Below are positions 1 to 12,918 of a DNA stretch of 23,572 nt, piece after piece. A model generated the notes under the pieces. The model worked only from the letters and a program-made list of their open reading frames with translations, did not search any database and was not told the DNA's origin. Both the position numbers and the translations under genes were made by a program. The stretch lies in contig JBNGIS010008945.1 of NCBI GenBank assembly GCA_049999725.1, positions 1 to 23,572 of the forward strand, given 5' to 3'. Positions within the stretch are counted from its first letter, which is position 1; each line of letters opens with the position of its first letter. The stretch comes from Haplomitrium mnioides. Its lineage: Eukaryota; Marchantiophyta; Haplomitriopsida; Calobryales.

Positions 1-3000
1 TCTCTTGAGTTCTATTTTTCTTTTGTGTTCTTATCTTAGAACCTTCTATATCTCTTTAGTTTTTTTTTTTCTACGTATTTTTATCTTAGAGCTTCTTTTT
101 GAACTTTCTATCTCTCTGTAGTTCGTTTTTGGTACGTGCTCCTATCTTAGAGCTTCTATTTGAACCTTCTATCTCTCTTTAATTGCTCTACTACTACATG
201 TTCTTATCTTAGAGCTCTTTTTTGAACCTTCTATCTCCTTGTTCTTTTTTTTTTGCTACGTGTACTTATCTTAGAGCTTTTATTTGAAGCTTCTATCTTC
301 TTTTGAGTTGTTCTTCTCTTATGTGTACTTATCTTACAACCTTCTCTTTGAACCTTCCATCTCTGTTTAGTTCTTCTTTTGGTGTGTGTACTTATCTTAG
401 AACCTTCTATTTGGTTTTTTTTTCTACTGCGCATTCTTATCTTATAACTTCTATTTGAACCTTCTATCTTCTTTTAGTTCTTCTTCTGCTACGTATTCTC
501 ATCTTAGAAACCTTTATTTGAACCTTGTATTCTTTTTTAGCTTTTTTTCATCTATGTGTATTTATGTGAGAACCTTCTACCTAAATCTTCTATCACTCTT
601 AAGTTCTTTTTCTCCTATGTGTACTTATCTTGGAACCATCTAATTGAACCTTCTTTATCTCCTTAGTTCTTTTTCTACTACGTGTTCTTATCTTAGATCC
701 TTCTATCTCTCTTTAGTTCTTCTTTTGCTACGTGTTCTTACCTAAGAGCTTCTATTTGAAGCCCCACTATGCATTCCCCACCTCTGGCTTCCTTATATCT
801 CTCTTAAGTTCGTCTACTATGTGTCTTAGTTGAGAGCTTCTATTTGAACCTTTTACTCCATTTAGCTCTTTTGGTGCTACGTGTACTTATGTTAAAGATT
901 CTATTTGAACCTTCAAGCTCTATTTAGTTTTTTTTGTGTTGCGTGTACTTATCTTAGAACCTTCTTTTTGATTATTCTATCTCTCTTTAGTTCTTTTTCT
1001 ACTACGTGTTCTTATCTTAGAGCTTCTAGTTGAACCCTCTATCTCTCTTTTGTTCTTCTTCTACAACATGTACTTTTTCTAGAACCTTCTATTTGAACCT
1101 TCTATCTATCTTGAGTAAAGTTTCTTCTACGTGCACTCATCTTAGAAACTTCTATTTGAACCTTTCTACCTCTCTTTAATTCTTCTTTTGCAATGTATAT
1201 GTATCTTAGAACCTTCTATTTGAACCTTTTATCTCTCTTTACTTCTTCTTCTACTACGTGTACTTATCTAAAACCTTCTATTTGAACCTTGAACTTATCT
1301 ATAGCTCTTTTTCTACTTTGTGTACTTATCTTAGAGCCTTATATTTAAACCTTCTATATCTCTTTATTTTTTTTTCTACTGAGTGTTCTTATCTTATAGC
1401 TTCCATTTGAACCTTCTATCTCTCTTTAGTTCTTTTTCTTGTACTTGTTCTTATCTTAGAGCTTCTTTTAGAGTCTCTATCTCTCTTTTTCTCTTCTTCT
1501 CTTGCATGTACTTATCTTAGAACCTTCTATTTGAACCTTCTATCTCTCTTCAATTTTTCTTGTGCTACTTGTATTTTTTATAGAACCTTCTATCTCTCTT
1601 TAGTTCTTTTTCTCCTACGTGTTCTTATTTTAGAACTTTCTATCTCTCTAGGCATTCTTCTGCTATGTGTACTTATCGTAAAACCTTTTATTTGAACCTT
1701 CTATCTCTCTTGAGTTGTTTTTCCACTACGTGTATTTATTTTAGAACCTTCCATCTCTCTTTAGTGCTTCTTGGGCTAGGCGTGCTTATCTGTGAACCTT
1801 CTATCTCTCTCTTGTTTTTTTTTCTCCTACGTGTACTTTTCTTATAACCTTCTAATTGAACCTTCTATCTCTCATGAGTTCTTTTTCTGCTATGTGTACT
1901 TATCTTAGAATCTTTTATTCGAACCTTCTATCTCTCTTTAGTTCTTTTTTTGCTACGTATACTTATCCTGCAACCTTCTTTTTGAACCTTCCATCTCTTT
2001 TAAGTTCTTTTTCTACTACGTGCACTCATCTTATAGCCTTTTTTTTGAACATTTTATGTCTTTTTAGTTCTTTTTCTACTACATGTACCTATCTTAGAAT
2101 TCTCTGTTTGAACCTTTTGTCTCTGTTTATTTCCTTTTCTGCTACGAGGACTTATCTTAGAACCTTCTATTTCAACCTTTTATCCATCTTTAGTTTTTCT
2201 TTCGTTATACATGCTTATCTTAGAACCTTCTATTTGAACCTTCTATCTCTCTTTAGTTCTTCCTCAGCTACATGTACTTTTCTTGGAGCTATCAATTTAA
2301 ACCTTTTATCTATCTTAAGTTATTCTTTTGCTACGTGTACTTATCTTAGAGCTTCTTTTTAAACCTTCTATCTCTCTCTACTTCTTCTTTTGCTACGTGT
2401 ACTTATCTTAGAGCTCTCTATTTGAACCTTCTATCTCTCTTAAATTCTTCTTCTACTACATGTACTTACCTTAGTACTTTCTTATTGAACCTTCTATCTC
2501 TCTTTAGTTCTCCTCCTCCAACGTGCACTTGTCTTAGAACCTTCTATTTGAATCTTTTATCTCTCTTCAATTCTTCTTTTGCAATGTGTACTTATATTTG
2601 AACCTTCTATCTCTCTTTAGCTCTATTTCCCCTTCATGATCTTATTTTAGAACTTATATTTGAACCTTCTTTCCTTTTTGAGTTCTTCTTCTAGAGTAAC
2701 TACGCATTCTTATCTTAGAGCTTCAACTTGAACCCTCTATCTCTCTTAAGTTCTTCTTCTACTACGTATACTTATCCTAGAACCTTTTATTTTAACCTTC
2801 CATCTCTCTTTAGTTATTTTTCTACTATGTGTACTTATGTTAGAATCTTGATTTTGAACCTTCTATCTTTGTTTCATTCGCTTTCCACTATGTGTTTTTA
2901 TCTTAGAGCCTCTATTTGAACCTTCTATCTCTCTTTAATTCTTCTTCTCCTATGTGTTTTTATCTTAGAGCTTCTATTTGAACCTTTTATCTCTCTTTAG

Positions 3001-6000
3001 TTCTTTTTGTGCTACGTGTACGTATCTTAGAACTTTCTATGTCTCTTTAGTTCTTCTTCTACTATGTGTACTTATTTTAGAACCTTCTATTTGAACTTTC
3101 CATCTCTCCTTTGTTCCCCGCTATGTGTACTCATCTTAGAACCTTTTATCTCTCTTTACTTCTTTTTTTGCTACGTGCTCTCATCTTAGAGCTTCTATTT
3201 AGACCTTCTATCTCTCTTTAGTTCCTATGCTTCTACGTGTACTTATCTTAGAACCTTCTATTTAAAACTTGTATTTGTCTTTAGTTCTTTTTCTCCTACC
3301 TGTACTTATTTTAGAACCTTCTATTTGAATCTTCTATCTCTCTTTAGTTAAATTTTTGCTATGTGCACTAACCTTAGAACCTTTTGTTCCAAGCTTCCAT
3401 ATCTCTTGAGTTCTTTTTCTTCTTTGTGTGCTCATCTTGGAACCTTCTATTTGAACCTTCTTTCTTTCTTTAGTTCTTTCTTTGCAATATATTCGTATAT
3501 TAGAACCTTCTATTTGAACCTTCTATCTCTCTTAAGTTCTTCTTCTCCTACGTGTGTTTATCTAAGAGCCTTCTATTTGATTCTTCTATTTCTCTTTAGT
3601 TCTTTTTCTACTACGTGTACTTACCTTAGAACCTTCTAATTAAATCTTCTATATCTTTATAGCTTTTTTTTCTACTAAGTGTCCTTATCTTAGAGCTTCT
3701 TTTTGAACCTTCTATCTCTCTTTAGTTCTTCTTCCACTATATGTACTTATCTTAGAATCTTCTACTTGAATCTTCTATCTCTCTTTAGTTCTTCTTCTAC
3801 GTGTACTTCTATTAGAACCTTCCATTTAAACCTTCTACCTCTTTTTAGTTATTTTTCTCATGCATGTTCTTATTTTAGAACCTTCTATTTGAACCTTCGA
3901 TCTCTCTTTAGTTACTTTACTACTCCATGAACCTATCATTAAACCTTCTATCTCTCTTGAGTTCTTTTTCCGCTACGTGTACTTATTTAAGAGCCTTTTA
4001 TTTGAGCCTTCTATTTTTGTTCAGTGCCTCTCATGCTACATGTGCTTATCTTAGAATTTTATATCTCTCTTTAGCTATTTTTCTCCTACAAATACTTATC
4101 CAAGAACTTTCGTATTAAACCTTCTATCTCTCTTGAGTTCTTTTTCTTCTATGTGTACTTATCTTAGAATCTTCTATTTAAACCTTTTATCTCTCTTTAA
4201 ATCTTTTTGTGCTACGTGTACTTATCTTAGAACCTTCTTTTTGAACCTTCCATTTCTCTTAAGTTCTTGTTCTACTATGTGTACTCATCTTAGAACCTTC
4301 TTTTTGAAGCTTTTATCTCTCTTTAGTTGATTTTTTACTACATCTATCTATCTTAAGGCTCTCTGTTTGAACCTTCCATCTCTCTTTAGTTCTTCTTCTG
4401 CTACGTGTATTTATCCTAGAACTTTCTATTTGAACTATTTATCTGTCTTTAGTTCTTCTTCTGCTATGTGTGCTTATCTTAGAACCTTCTATCTCTCTTT
4501 TGTCTTTTTTATGCTATGTGTTTAAAACTTTGAGCATTCTTTTTTGAACCTTTCAGCTCTCTTTAGTTTTTCTTCTACTTTGTATACTTATCTAAGAACT
4601 TTCTATTTTAACCATCTATTTGTCTTTAGTTCTTCTTCTATTACGTGTACTTATCTAAGAACCTTCTATTTGAACCTTCCGCCTTTCTTGAGTTATTTTT
4701 CTTCTACATGTACTCAACTTAGAACCTTCTATTTGAACCTTTTATCTTTATTTAGTTCTTTCTCTGCAACGTATACGTATCTTACAACCTTCTATTTGAA
4801 CATTCTATCTCTCTTTAATTCTTCTTCTACTACAAGTGCTTGTCTTAGAACCTTCTATTTCTCTTTAGTTCTTTTTCTTCTACATGTACTTGTCTTAAAA
4901 CCTTCTATTTAAACCTTCTACACCTCTTTAGTTTTTTTCTTTTGCAAAGTTTTTTTTTATGTTAGAGCTTTTATTTGAACCCTTTATCTCTCTTTAGTTT
5001 TTTTTTTTGCTACAAGTATTTATTTAAGAACGTTCTTTTTGAACCTTCTATCTCTCTTTAGTGTTTCTTGTGCTACATGTGCTTATCTTAGAACCTTCTA
5101 TCTCTCTTAAGCTCTTTTTCTCCTACATGTACTTATCTTAGAACATTCTAATTGAACCTTCTATCTCTCTTGAGTTCTTTTTCTACTCTGTATACTTATC
5201 TTAGAACCTTTTATCTCTCTTTAGTTCTTTTTCTCCTACGTGTACTTATCTTAAAACCTTTCATCTTTCTTTAGTTTTTATTCTGCTACATGTACTTATC
5301 TTAGAACCTTCCATGTCTATTTAGTTCTTCTTCTGCTATGTGTACTTACATTAGATACTTCTATTTAAACCTTCTATCTCTCTTTAGTTCTTTTTCTGCT
5401 ATGTGTACTTATCTTAGAACCTTCTTTTTGAACCTCCCATCTCTTTTAAGTTCTTCTTCTACTACGTGTACTCATCTTAAAACCTTCTTTTTGGAGTCTT
5501 TATCTCTCTTTAGTTGTTTTTTTCTATGTGTATTTATCTTAAAGCTCTCTGTTTGAACCTTCCATCTCTTTTTAGTTCTTTTTTCGCTACGTGTATTTAT
5601 CTTCGAACTTTATATTTGAACCATTTATCCGTCTTTAGTTCCTCTTCTGCTATGTGTGCTTATCTTAGAACCTTCTATTTGAGCCATATATCTCTCTTTA
5701 GTCCTTTTCATGCTACATGTTAAGAACTTTGAACCTTCTTTTTTGAACCTTTTAACTCTCCTTAGTTTTTCTTCTCCTTTGTGTACTTATCTTAAAACCT
5801 TCTATTTTAGTTATCTATTTGTCTTTAGTTCTTCTTCTGCTATGTGTACTTATCTAAGAACCTTTTATTTGATCCTTTCGTCTTTCTTGAGTTCTTTTGC
5901 TTCTACATGTACTCAACTTAGAACTTTCTATTTAAACATTTTTTCTCTCTTTAGTTCTTTCTTTGCAACATATACATATCTTACAACCTTCTATTTGAAC

Positions 6001-9000
6001 CTTTTATCTCTCTTTAATTCTTCTTCTACTACAAGTGTTTGTATTATAACCTTCTATTTCTCTTTAGTTCTTTTTCTACTATATGTACTTATCTTAGAAC
6101 CTTCTATTTAAACCTTCTACACCTCTTTAGTTTTTTTTTTCTGCAAAATGTTTTCATCTGAGGGCTTCTATTTGAACCCTCTATTTTTCTTTAGTTCTTT
6201 TTCTCCTACATATTCTTATCTTAGAGCTTCTTTTTGAAACTTCTATATGTCTTAAGTTCTTCTTTTACAATGTGTACTGATCTTAGAACCTTCTATTTGA
6301 ACCTTCTATCTCTCTTGAGTTCTTTTTTTGCTATGTGTATTTAATTAATAACCCTTCTTTTGAACCTTCAATATCTCTTTAGTGCTTCTTGTGCTACGTG
6401 TGCTTATCTTAGAACCTTCTATCTCTCTTAAGCTCTTTTTCTCCTACATGTACTTATCTTAGAACCTTCTAATTGACCCTTCTATCTCTCTTGAGCTCTT
6501 TTTTTGCTATGTGTATTTATCTTGGAACTTTCTATTTTAACCTTCTATCTCTCTTTAGTTCTTTTTCTCCAACGCGTACTTATCTTAAAACCTTTCATCT
6601 TTCTTTAGTTTTTCTTCTGCTACGTATACTTATCTTAGAACCTTCCAAGTCTATTTAGTTCTTCTTCTGTTATGTGTACTTATATTAGAACCTTCTATTT
6701 AAGCTTTCTATCTCTCTTTAGTTCTTCTTCTATTACTTGTACTTCTTTTAGAGATTTTTATTTGATGATTCTATCTCTCATTAGTTTTTTTCTACTGTGT
6801 GTAGTTATCTTATAAGCTTTATTTGAGTGTTCTATCTCTCTTTAGTTCTTTTTCTGCTATGTGTTCTTGTCTTAGAGCGTCTATATGAACCTTCCATCTC
6901 TTTTACATTCTACTTCTACTACGTGTACATATCTTTAAGCCTTCTATTTGAACCTTCTAACTCTTTTTAGCTCGTTTTCTTACATGTGTAGTTATCTTAA
7001 AACCTTCTAATTCTATTAAGTTCTTCATGTACTATGTTTTCTTATCTAATAGCTTTTATTTGAACCTTTTATCTCCTTTTAGTTGTTCTTCTACTTTGTG
7101 TTCTTATCTTAGAATCTTTTATTTGAAGCTTTTTTTCTCTCTTTGGTTCTTTTTCTCCTACGTGTACTCATATTGAAACTGTCTCTTTGAAACTTCTATA
7201 TATCTTAGTTCTTTTTTTTGCTATTTGTATTCATTTTAGAGCTTCTATTTTAACTTTCTATCTCTCTTTAGTTTTTCTTCTCTTACATGTACTTATGTAT
7301 GAACCTTGAATTTGAACCTTCTATCCGTGTTTAGTTGTTTTTTTTTTGGTTTGTGTACTTGTCTTCTAACCTTCTATTTGAACCTTCTATCTCTCTTCAA
7401 TTCTTCTTCTACTACATATTCTTATCTTAGAGCTTCTATTTGAACCTTTCATTTCTCCTTAGTTCTTCTTCGTCTACGTGTTCTTATCTTAGAACCTTTT
7501 ATTTGAACCTTCAATCTCTCTTTGGTTGTTTATCAACTATGTATAGTTATCTTAGAAGCTTTTATTTGAACGTTCTATCTCTCTTTAGTTCTTTTTCTAC
7601 TCTATATTCTTATCTTGGAGCTTCTATTTGAACATGTTATATCTCTTTAGTTCTTTTTCTCCTATGTGAATATACCTTACAACCTTCTAATTGAACCTTC
7701 TATCTCTCTTTAGTGTTTTCTAAGCTATGTGTACTTATCGTACAACCTTCTATTTGAACCTTCTATCTCTCTTTGGCTCTTTTTTTGCTATATGTACTTA
7801 TTTTAGGACCTTCTATTTGAGCACTCTATCTCTCTTAAGTTCTTTTATTGCTATATATACTTTGCTTAGAACCTTGTATTTGAACCTTCTTTCTCTCTTT
7901 ACTTCTTTTTTTGCTACGCATTTTTAAGCTCGAGCTTTTATTTGAACCTTCTATCTCTCTTTAGTTCTTTTTTTGCTACGTGTTCTTGTCTTGGAGCTTC
8001 TATTTGAACGTTCTATCTCTTGTTGGTTCTTTTTATGCTACATGTACGTATCTTAAAACCTTTGATTTGTACATTTTATGTCTCTTTAGTTCTTCTTGAG
8101 CTATTTGTACTTATCCTAGAACCTTTTATTTCAACCTTCCATCTCTATTTTGTTCCCTTTTTGCTATGTATACTCATCTTAGAACCTTTTCTTTGAACTT
8201 TTTATCTCTTTTTTAGTTTGTTTTCTACTATGTGTACTTTCTTTGAACCTTCTATTTGAACATTCTATCTCTCTTTGGCTCTTTTTCTGCTATGTCTACT
8301 TATTTAAGAATCTTCTATTTAAGAGGTCTATCTCTCTTAAGTTCTTTTTTTTTGCCACATGTACTTATCCTAGAACCTTCTATTTGAACCTTCTATGTCT
8401 CTTTAGTTTTTGTTCTTCTACGTGTACTTACCGTAGAACCTTCTTGTTCATTTTCCACTATGTGTAGCCAATTTACAACCTTCTAAGTGAACCTTCTATC
8501 TCTCTTTAGTTCTTTTTCTACTATGTGTATTTTTTTTCGAACCTTCTCTCTTTAGTTCTTTTTCTCCTATGTGTACTTATCTTAGAACTTTCTATTTGAA
8601 CATTTTATATCTCTTTAGTTTTTTTTGCTACATGTTTTTATCTTAGAACCTTCTATATCTCTTTAGTTCTTCTTCTCCTGCGTGTACTTATCCTAGAACC
8701 TTCCATTTGAACCTTCCATCTCTCTTTTAATCTTTTTCCGCTATGTATGCTCATTTTAAAGCCTTTTATTTGAAAATTTTATCCCTCTTTGGTTCTTTTT
8801 GTTGTATGTGTTCTTATCTTAGAGCTTTTATTTGAACCTTCTATCTCTTTTTAGTTGTTCTACTGCTACATGTTCTTATCTTAGAGCTTCTTTTTGAACC
8901 TTCTATCTCTTTCTAGTTCTTCTTCTGCTATGTGTTCTTATCTTGGAGCCTCAATTTGATCCTTCCATCTCTCTTTAAACGTTTTATTACTACATGTTCT

Positions 9001-10940
9001 TATCTTAGAGCTTCTTTTTTAACCTTCCATATCCTTTTAGTTCTTTTTTTGCTACGTGTTCTTATCCTAAAACCTTCTATTTGAACCTTCCATCTCTGTT
9101 TAGTTCTTTTTTTGCTATGTTTACTTATTTTTGAACCTTTTATCTCTCTTTAGTTCTTTTTCAACTACACGTACTTATTTTAATGCCTTCTAATTGATAC
9201 TTTTATCTCTCTTTAGTTATTTTTTTGCTCCGTATTCTTATCTTAGAGCTTCTATTTGGACCTTCTAGCTCTCTTTAGTTCTTCTTTTGCTACATGTACT
9301 TATCTTAGATCCTTCTATTTGAGTTGAGATCTTTTTTTGCTACGTGTACTTATCTTAGAACCTTCTATTTGAACATTCTAGCTCTCTTTAGCTCTTTTTC
9401 TACTATGTGTACTTATCTTAGAGCTTCTATTTGAACCTTCTATCTCCTTTTAGTTCTTGTTCTACTACATATTCTCATCTTAGGACCTTTTAATTGAACC
9501 TTGTATCTCTTTTTAGTATTTTTTCACCTATGTGTACTTATCTTAGAACCTTTTATTTGAACCTTCTATCACTTTTTAGTTCTTTTTATCCTATATGTAC
9601 TTGTCTTGGAACCTTCAATTTGAACCTTCTTTATCTCTTTAGTTCTTTGTCTACTATGTGTTCTTATTTTAGAACCTTATATTTGAACATTATGTATATA
9701 TTTAGTTCTTCTTTTGCTATATGTTCTTATCTTAAAGCTTTTATTTGAACCTTGTATCTCTCTTAAGTTCTTCTACCATGTGTCTTATCTTAGAGCTTCT
9801 ATTTGAACCTTTTATTCTCTTCAATTTTTCTTGTGTTACAAGTATTTATATTAAAGCTTCTATTTGAACCTTCAAGCTCTAATTAGTTCCTTTTGTGTTG
9901 TGTGTACTTATCTTAGAACCTTCTTTTTTATTCTTCTGTCTCTCTTAAGTTCTTTTTCTATTGCATGTTCTTATCTTAGAGCTTATATTTGAACCTTCTA
10001 TCTCCTTTAAGTTCTTCTTTTGCTATGTGTTCATATCTTGGAAACTTCTGTTTGAACATTCTATCTCTCTTTAGTTCATTTTCTCCTACGTGTACTTATC
10101 TTAGAACCTTCTATCTGAACCTTTTATATCTCTTTAGTTCTTTTTCTACTACATGTTCCTATCTTTGAGCCTTCTATTTGAACCTTCTATCTCTCTTTAG
10201 TTCTTCTTTTGCTATGTATGCTTATCTTAGAGCTTTGATGTGAACCTTCTATCTCTCTGTAGTACTTCTTCTACTACGTGTTCTTATCTTAAAGCTTCTA
10301 ATTAAACCTTCTATCTCCTTTTAGTTCTTCTTCTGCTATGTATACTTGTCTTAGAGCCTTCTAAGGCTCTATTTCAACCTTCCATATCTATTTATTTCTT
10401 CTTTTCCTACGTGTACCTATCTTAGAACCTTTTACTTGAACCTTCTATCTCTCTCTAGTTCTTCTTCTGCTACGTGCTCTTATTTTAGAGCCTTCTGTTT
10501 GATACTTCTTTCTCTCTTTAGATCTGTTTTTGCTAGGTGTTTTTATCTTAGAGCTACCATAGTGTTTTTATCTTGAATCGTCTTTCTCTCTTTAGTTCTT
10601 CTTTTACAATGTGTACTTATTTTAGAAGCTTTTATTTAAACCTTCTATCTTTCTTAAGTTCCTTTTGCGCTACGTGTACTTATCTTAGAGCCTTCTGTTG
10701 GAACCATCTTTCCCTCTTTAGTTCTTTATGTACTACGTTTTCTTATCTTAGAGCTTCTATTTGAACCTTGTATCTCCTTTAAGTTTTTCTTCTACTACAT
10801 GTTCTTGTCTTAGAACCTTCTATCTCTCTTTAGTTCCTTTTCTGCTACATGTACTTATTTTAGAGCCTTCTTGATTCTTCTATCTATCTTTAGTTCTTTC
10901 TCTACTACGTAATCTTATCTTAGAGCTTCTATTTGAACCT
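1..10940. repeat. 63-bp pyrimidine-rich satellite array, left arm
   Basis: About 10.9 kb of head-to-tail degenerate repeats, roughly 175-200 units, entering from beyond the left edge. In order, a full unit reads CTATCTCTCTTTAGTTC, a TTTTTCTAC stretch, TACGTGTACTTATC, TTAGAACCTT, then CTATTTGAACCTT, about 63 bp in all. A common short form lacks the last 13 bp block and is about 50 bp; the duplicated AACCTTCTAT at the block edges offers an easy route for that deletion. The + strand is heavily T/C biased. The unit's only CpG (TACGTG) is often TATGTG or TACATG, as expected from decay of methylated cytosine. Because 63 is a multiple of 3, one frame stays open over several units and gives short hydrophobic frames with a 21-residue period; these have no start context, do not persist across units, and I do not call them genes. 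A short non-repeat patch lies near 763-797. Confidence 0.95.
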
Positions 10941-10945
10941 TTTTT
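10941..10945. repeat. Target-site duplication, left copy (TTTTT)
   Basis: TTTTT precedes the 5' LTR and TTTTT (18562-18566) follows the 3' LTR. Five bases is the usual Copia duplication length. Because the target is a T run, the match could partly be chance, but the satellite unit reads through correctly when the element is removed. Confidence 0.65.
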
Positions 10946-10959
10946 TGTTATAGGGACCA

Positions 10960-10966
10960 TATATAA
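10960..10966 (+). promoter_or_regulatory. TATA box in 5' LTR
   Basis: TATATAA lies 14 bp inside the LTR, in the context CCATATATAACCC, and is conserved in the 3' LTR at 18427-18433. It is the obvious candidate for the element's RNA polymerase II promoter; activity is inferred. Confidence 0.55.
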
Positions 10967-11030
10967 CCCTATATTAGGAGCTGTACTCTCATTCATTCAT
11001 TCTATTCTACTCTCGCTCTCGAAAGCTCTT

Positions 11031-11046
11031 GTGTGTGTGTGTGTGT
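11031..11046. repeat. GT microsatellite in 5' LTR, (GT)8
   Basis: Eight GT dinucleotides inside the 5' LTR. The matching tract of the 3' LTR (18502-18535) has 17, so most of the LTR length difference arose here after insertion. Confidence 0.9.
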
Positions 11047-11070
11047 ATGTGCAGTGCTCATGCGATAACA

Positions 11071-11088
11071 CGTTATTAACACGAAAGG
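11071..11088 (+). other. Putative primer-binding site
   Basis: The bases right after the 5' LTR read CGTTATTAACACGAAAGG. They do not match the usual TGGTATCAGAGC initiator-tRNA-Met site. They resemble the CGTTATCAGCACGA sequence I associate with short-LTR plant Copia elements, with the central CAGC changed to TAAC. The tRNA used is not determined. Confidence 0.45.
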
Positions 11089-11328
11089 ACTCTATTTTTT
11101 TTTCTCTCTAGCTCCGGCATATGCTCCACCTGCACCAACACTTGAGAGAACACCAACGTACACCTTTTTATCCTATGCACGAGAAACTTTTTTTTTTTCC
11201 TCCTGTCCAATTTTGTTTCCTCTCGCGGAATACTCTAACATTGTCAGTTTGCAGCGCACATCCTTCTTCTTCTTCTCTAAAGCATTACTCTACCTTTTTT
11301 TCTCTCCTTCATGCCCAGCTATACGGAC

Positions 11329-11512
11329 TAGAGCTCCTCACTCTTTGCCCCTACTCACAGCTCTCTCTTTGCTTCTGCTCGCGGCTCACTCTTTGCTCCT
11401 GTTTGCAGCTCACTCTTTGCTCCTGCTCGCGGCTCGCCTTTTGCTATTGCTCGTGGCTCACTCTTTTCTCCTGCTCGCGGCTCGCTTTTTGCTCCTGCCT
11501 GCGGTTTGTCTT
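11329..11512. repeat. 24-bp CT-rich minisatellite in the leader
   Basis: Seven to eight tandem copies with the core GCTCACTCTTTGCTCCTG followed by CTCGCG, period 24 bp. Variants include GCTCGCCTTTTGCTATTG and GCTCGCTTTTTGCTCCTG. The period is a multiple of three, so two reading frames stay open across the array, which explains the apparent small Ser/Leu/Cys-rich proteins here. Confidence 0.85.
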
Positions 11513-12918
11513 CATCTTGCTCACGATGTCTCTCTCCATTTCTGTAAGCAACTCATCTCTTGTTGCTCGCCGTCACCCGCATTCCTGCTCGACCTTGTCT
11601 TTCTCTTCAATCGACGCAAATTCTTCACCAACTAGGCCTAGTGCACTACCTACAGCTGGTGGACAACAACTCCATTTGCACTCATCTTACCTTGAGGACT
11701 ACATTTCTGCTTTTTCGGTCGACCACTCATTTGGGTGACATCATGCGACCACTCGACTGGAGACTTTCCTCCTACTTTGGTTTACACTTAACGATCTTAC
11801 TCCCGTCCACGGTTTCATCATTCATCCTTTCTTTTCCCTTCCTTATTGGTTGTTCTTCATCTGCTTGACAATACCTGAGCAACTTGGCTCACATTTTGCT
11901 GATTCGCCGACCCTGTGCATGCTCAAAGCTAACCTACATTGCTAACTTATATGTTTACAACTCAGGGCTGTATCTCTTTACCATTTCTTTGTGACATCAA
12001 AGATTCCTGGACCTCTTTCATCTTACCTTCATAGAACTAATCTCACATTGTGGCACTAGCTTACTTCCTTTTTGAACAAGTCCTTTCCCTACCACCAAGG
12101 TGAGCACATTCAAGCAAGGGAAGCAAGGAACAGTGAGACACAAGCTGCACAAGTTTGACCCACCTGTTTATTCAGCATCAAAGACCCAGATGACTACACA
12201 AAGACTACATCAACACTCAGCAAAAGAGTGACACTGTATCTTGCCACTTCAAGCTTTTTCACTTTGTTCTTCACTACTTTTTGGTTCAACTTTCTCAACC
12301 TATCCCATTGATTATATTTTGTTCTTTCTCTTTGCTATCTGAATGATCTCATACCCCACGAGGGATACAATTGTTGATTTTGGATCACTTTCTATTACAA
12401 GATAATCATACTAACCTAAGCACTGACCCTACTACCTCATGAGATCAAACTTTATCTAGCCAACATGTGACGGCTCTATTCTTTTTACAATACCAGATTT
12501 GCAGAAAGGTACTACGACGATAGGAGGCTAGGTCCGGTTTAACTCAAGGCAGACCAACTGGGCAGATATGAGGGATAAGATGTTGGCACATCAGAAGACA
12601 TAGACGATCATTTCGAGGGTAGTCTCTTCATTCATTAGCAACATTTCATTCTTTCATTTCAGTTCTCGGTGATTTATACCAACCAACTTGTAGATAGTCC
12701 AGTTATTTCATGTTTTCATTTCAATTATTTGATTTTTCCGCTTAAGGCAAAAAACATAAACAGGTACAGGGTCCGTGATCGACCAGACTTCGGTCCATCA
12801 CACATCTATACACAGTATAGAACATTGCAGCCCTGACCTAGCAGCTGCACTTGCCAGAATTCGTGGTTTATCTACCCATTTCACAGGTACTCCCGACACA
12901 ACAGAGAATAGGCCAAAC

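Larger units (their letters stand above)
10946..11070 (+). repeat. 5' LTR of the Copia element
   Basis: 125 bp repeat beginning TGTTATAGGGACC and ending GCGATAACA; the ends form the short inverted repeat TGTTAT/ATAACA. It shares over 100 bp with 18413-18561, including the CATTCATTCATTCTATTC stretch. Differences are about seven substitutions, nearly all transitions, plus a longer GT tract and a 2 bp indel in the 3' copy. The length is at the short end for plant LTRs, as in Ale/Retrofit-type Copia elements. Confidence 0.93.
11071..12918 (+). other. Long untranslated leader of the Copia element
   Basis: About 1.85 kb separates the 5' LTR from the first in-frame gag ATG. It holds overlapping open frames (about 11121-11738 and 11213-11635) rich in Leu, Ser and Cys, but these follow from a CT-rich 24 bp minisatellite and resemble no protein I know. 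The rest (11740-12774) shows no coding signal. The leader is long compared with the 125 bp LTR and may include inserted or duplicated DNA. Confidence 0.6.

Noticed and set aside
10353-10370. An 8 bp inverted repeat, AGAGCCTT-CT-AAGGCTCT, within the satellite.
   Set aside because: Only one unit has it; a local duplication of the AGAGCCTTCTA block explains it.
1-10940. Chains of short open frames translating to Leu/Ser/Phe/Thr-rich repeats (for example 1856-2362 and 5710-6111), which might look like a membrane or repeat protein family.
   Set aside because: They follow from a 63 bp unit with no stop in one frame, mostly lack ATG starts, end wherever a 50 bp unit or an indel occurs, and do not connect by splice sites. 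Satellite translation explains all of them.
11121-11868. Overlapping frames of up to 205 codons in the Copia leader, a possible extra retroelement gene.
   Set aside because: Their composition comes from the CT-rich 24 bp minisatellite. Two frames are open at once, and no domain or conserved motif is visible.
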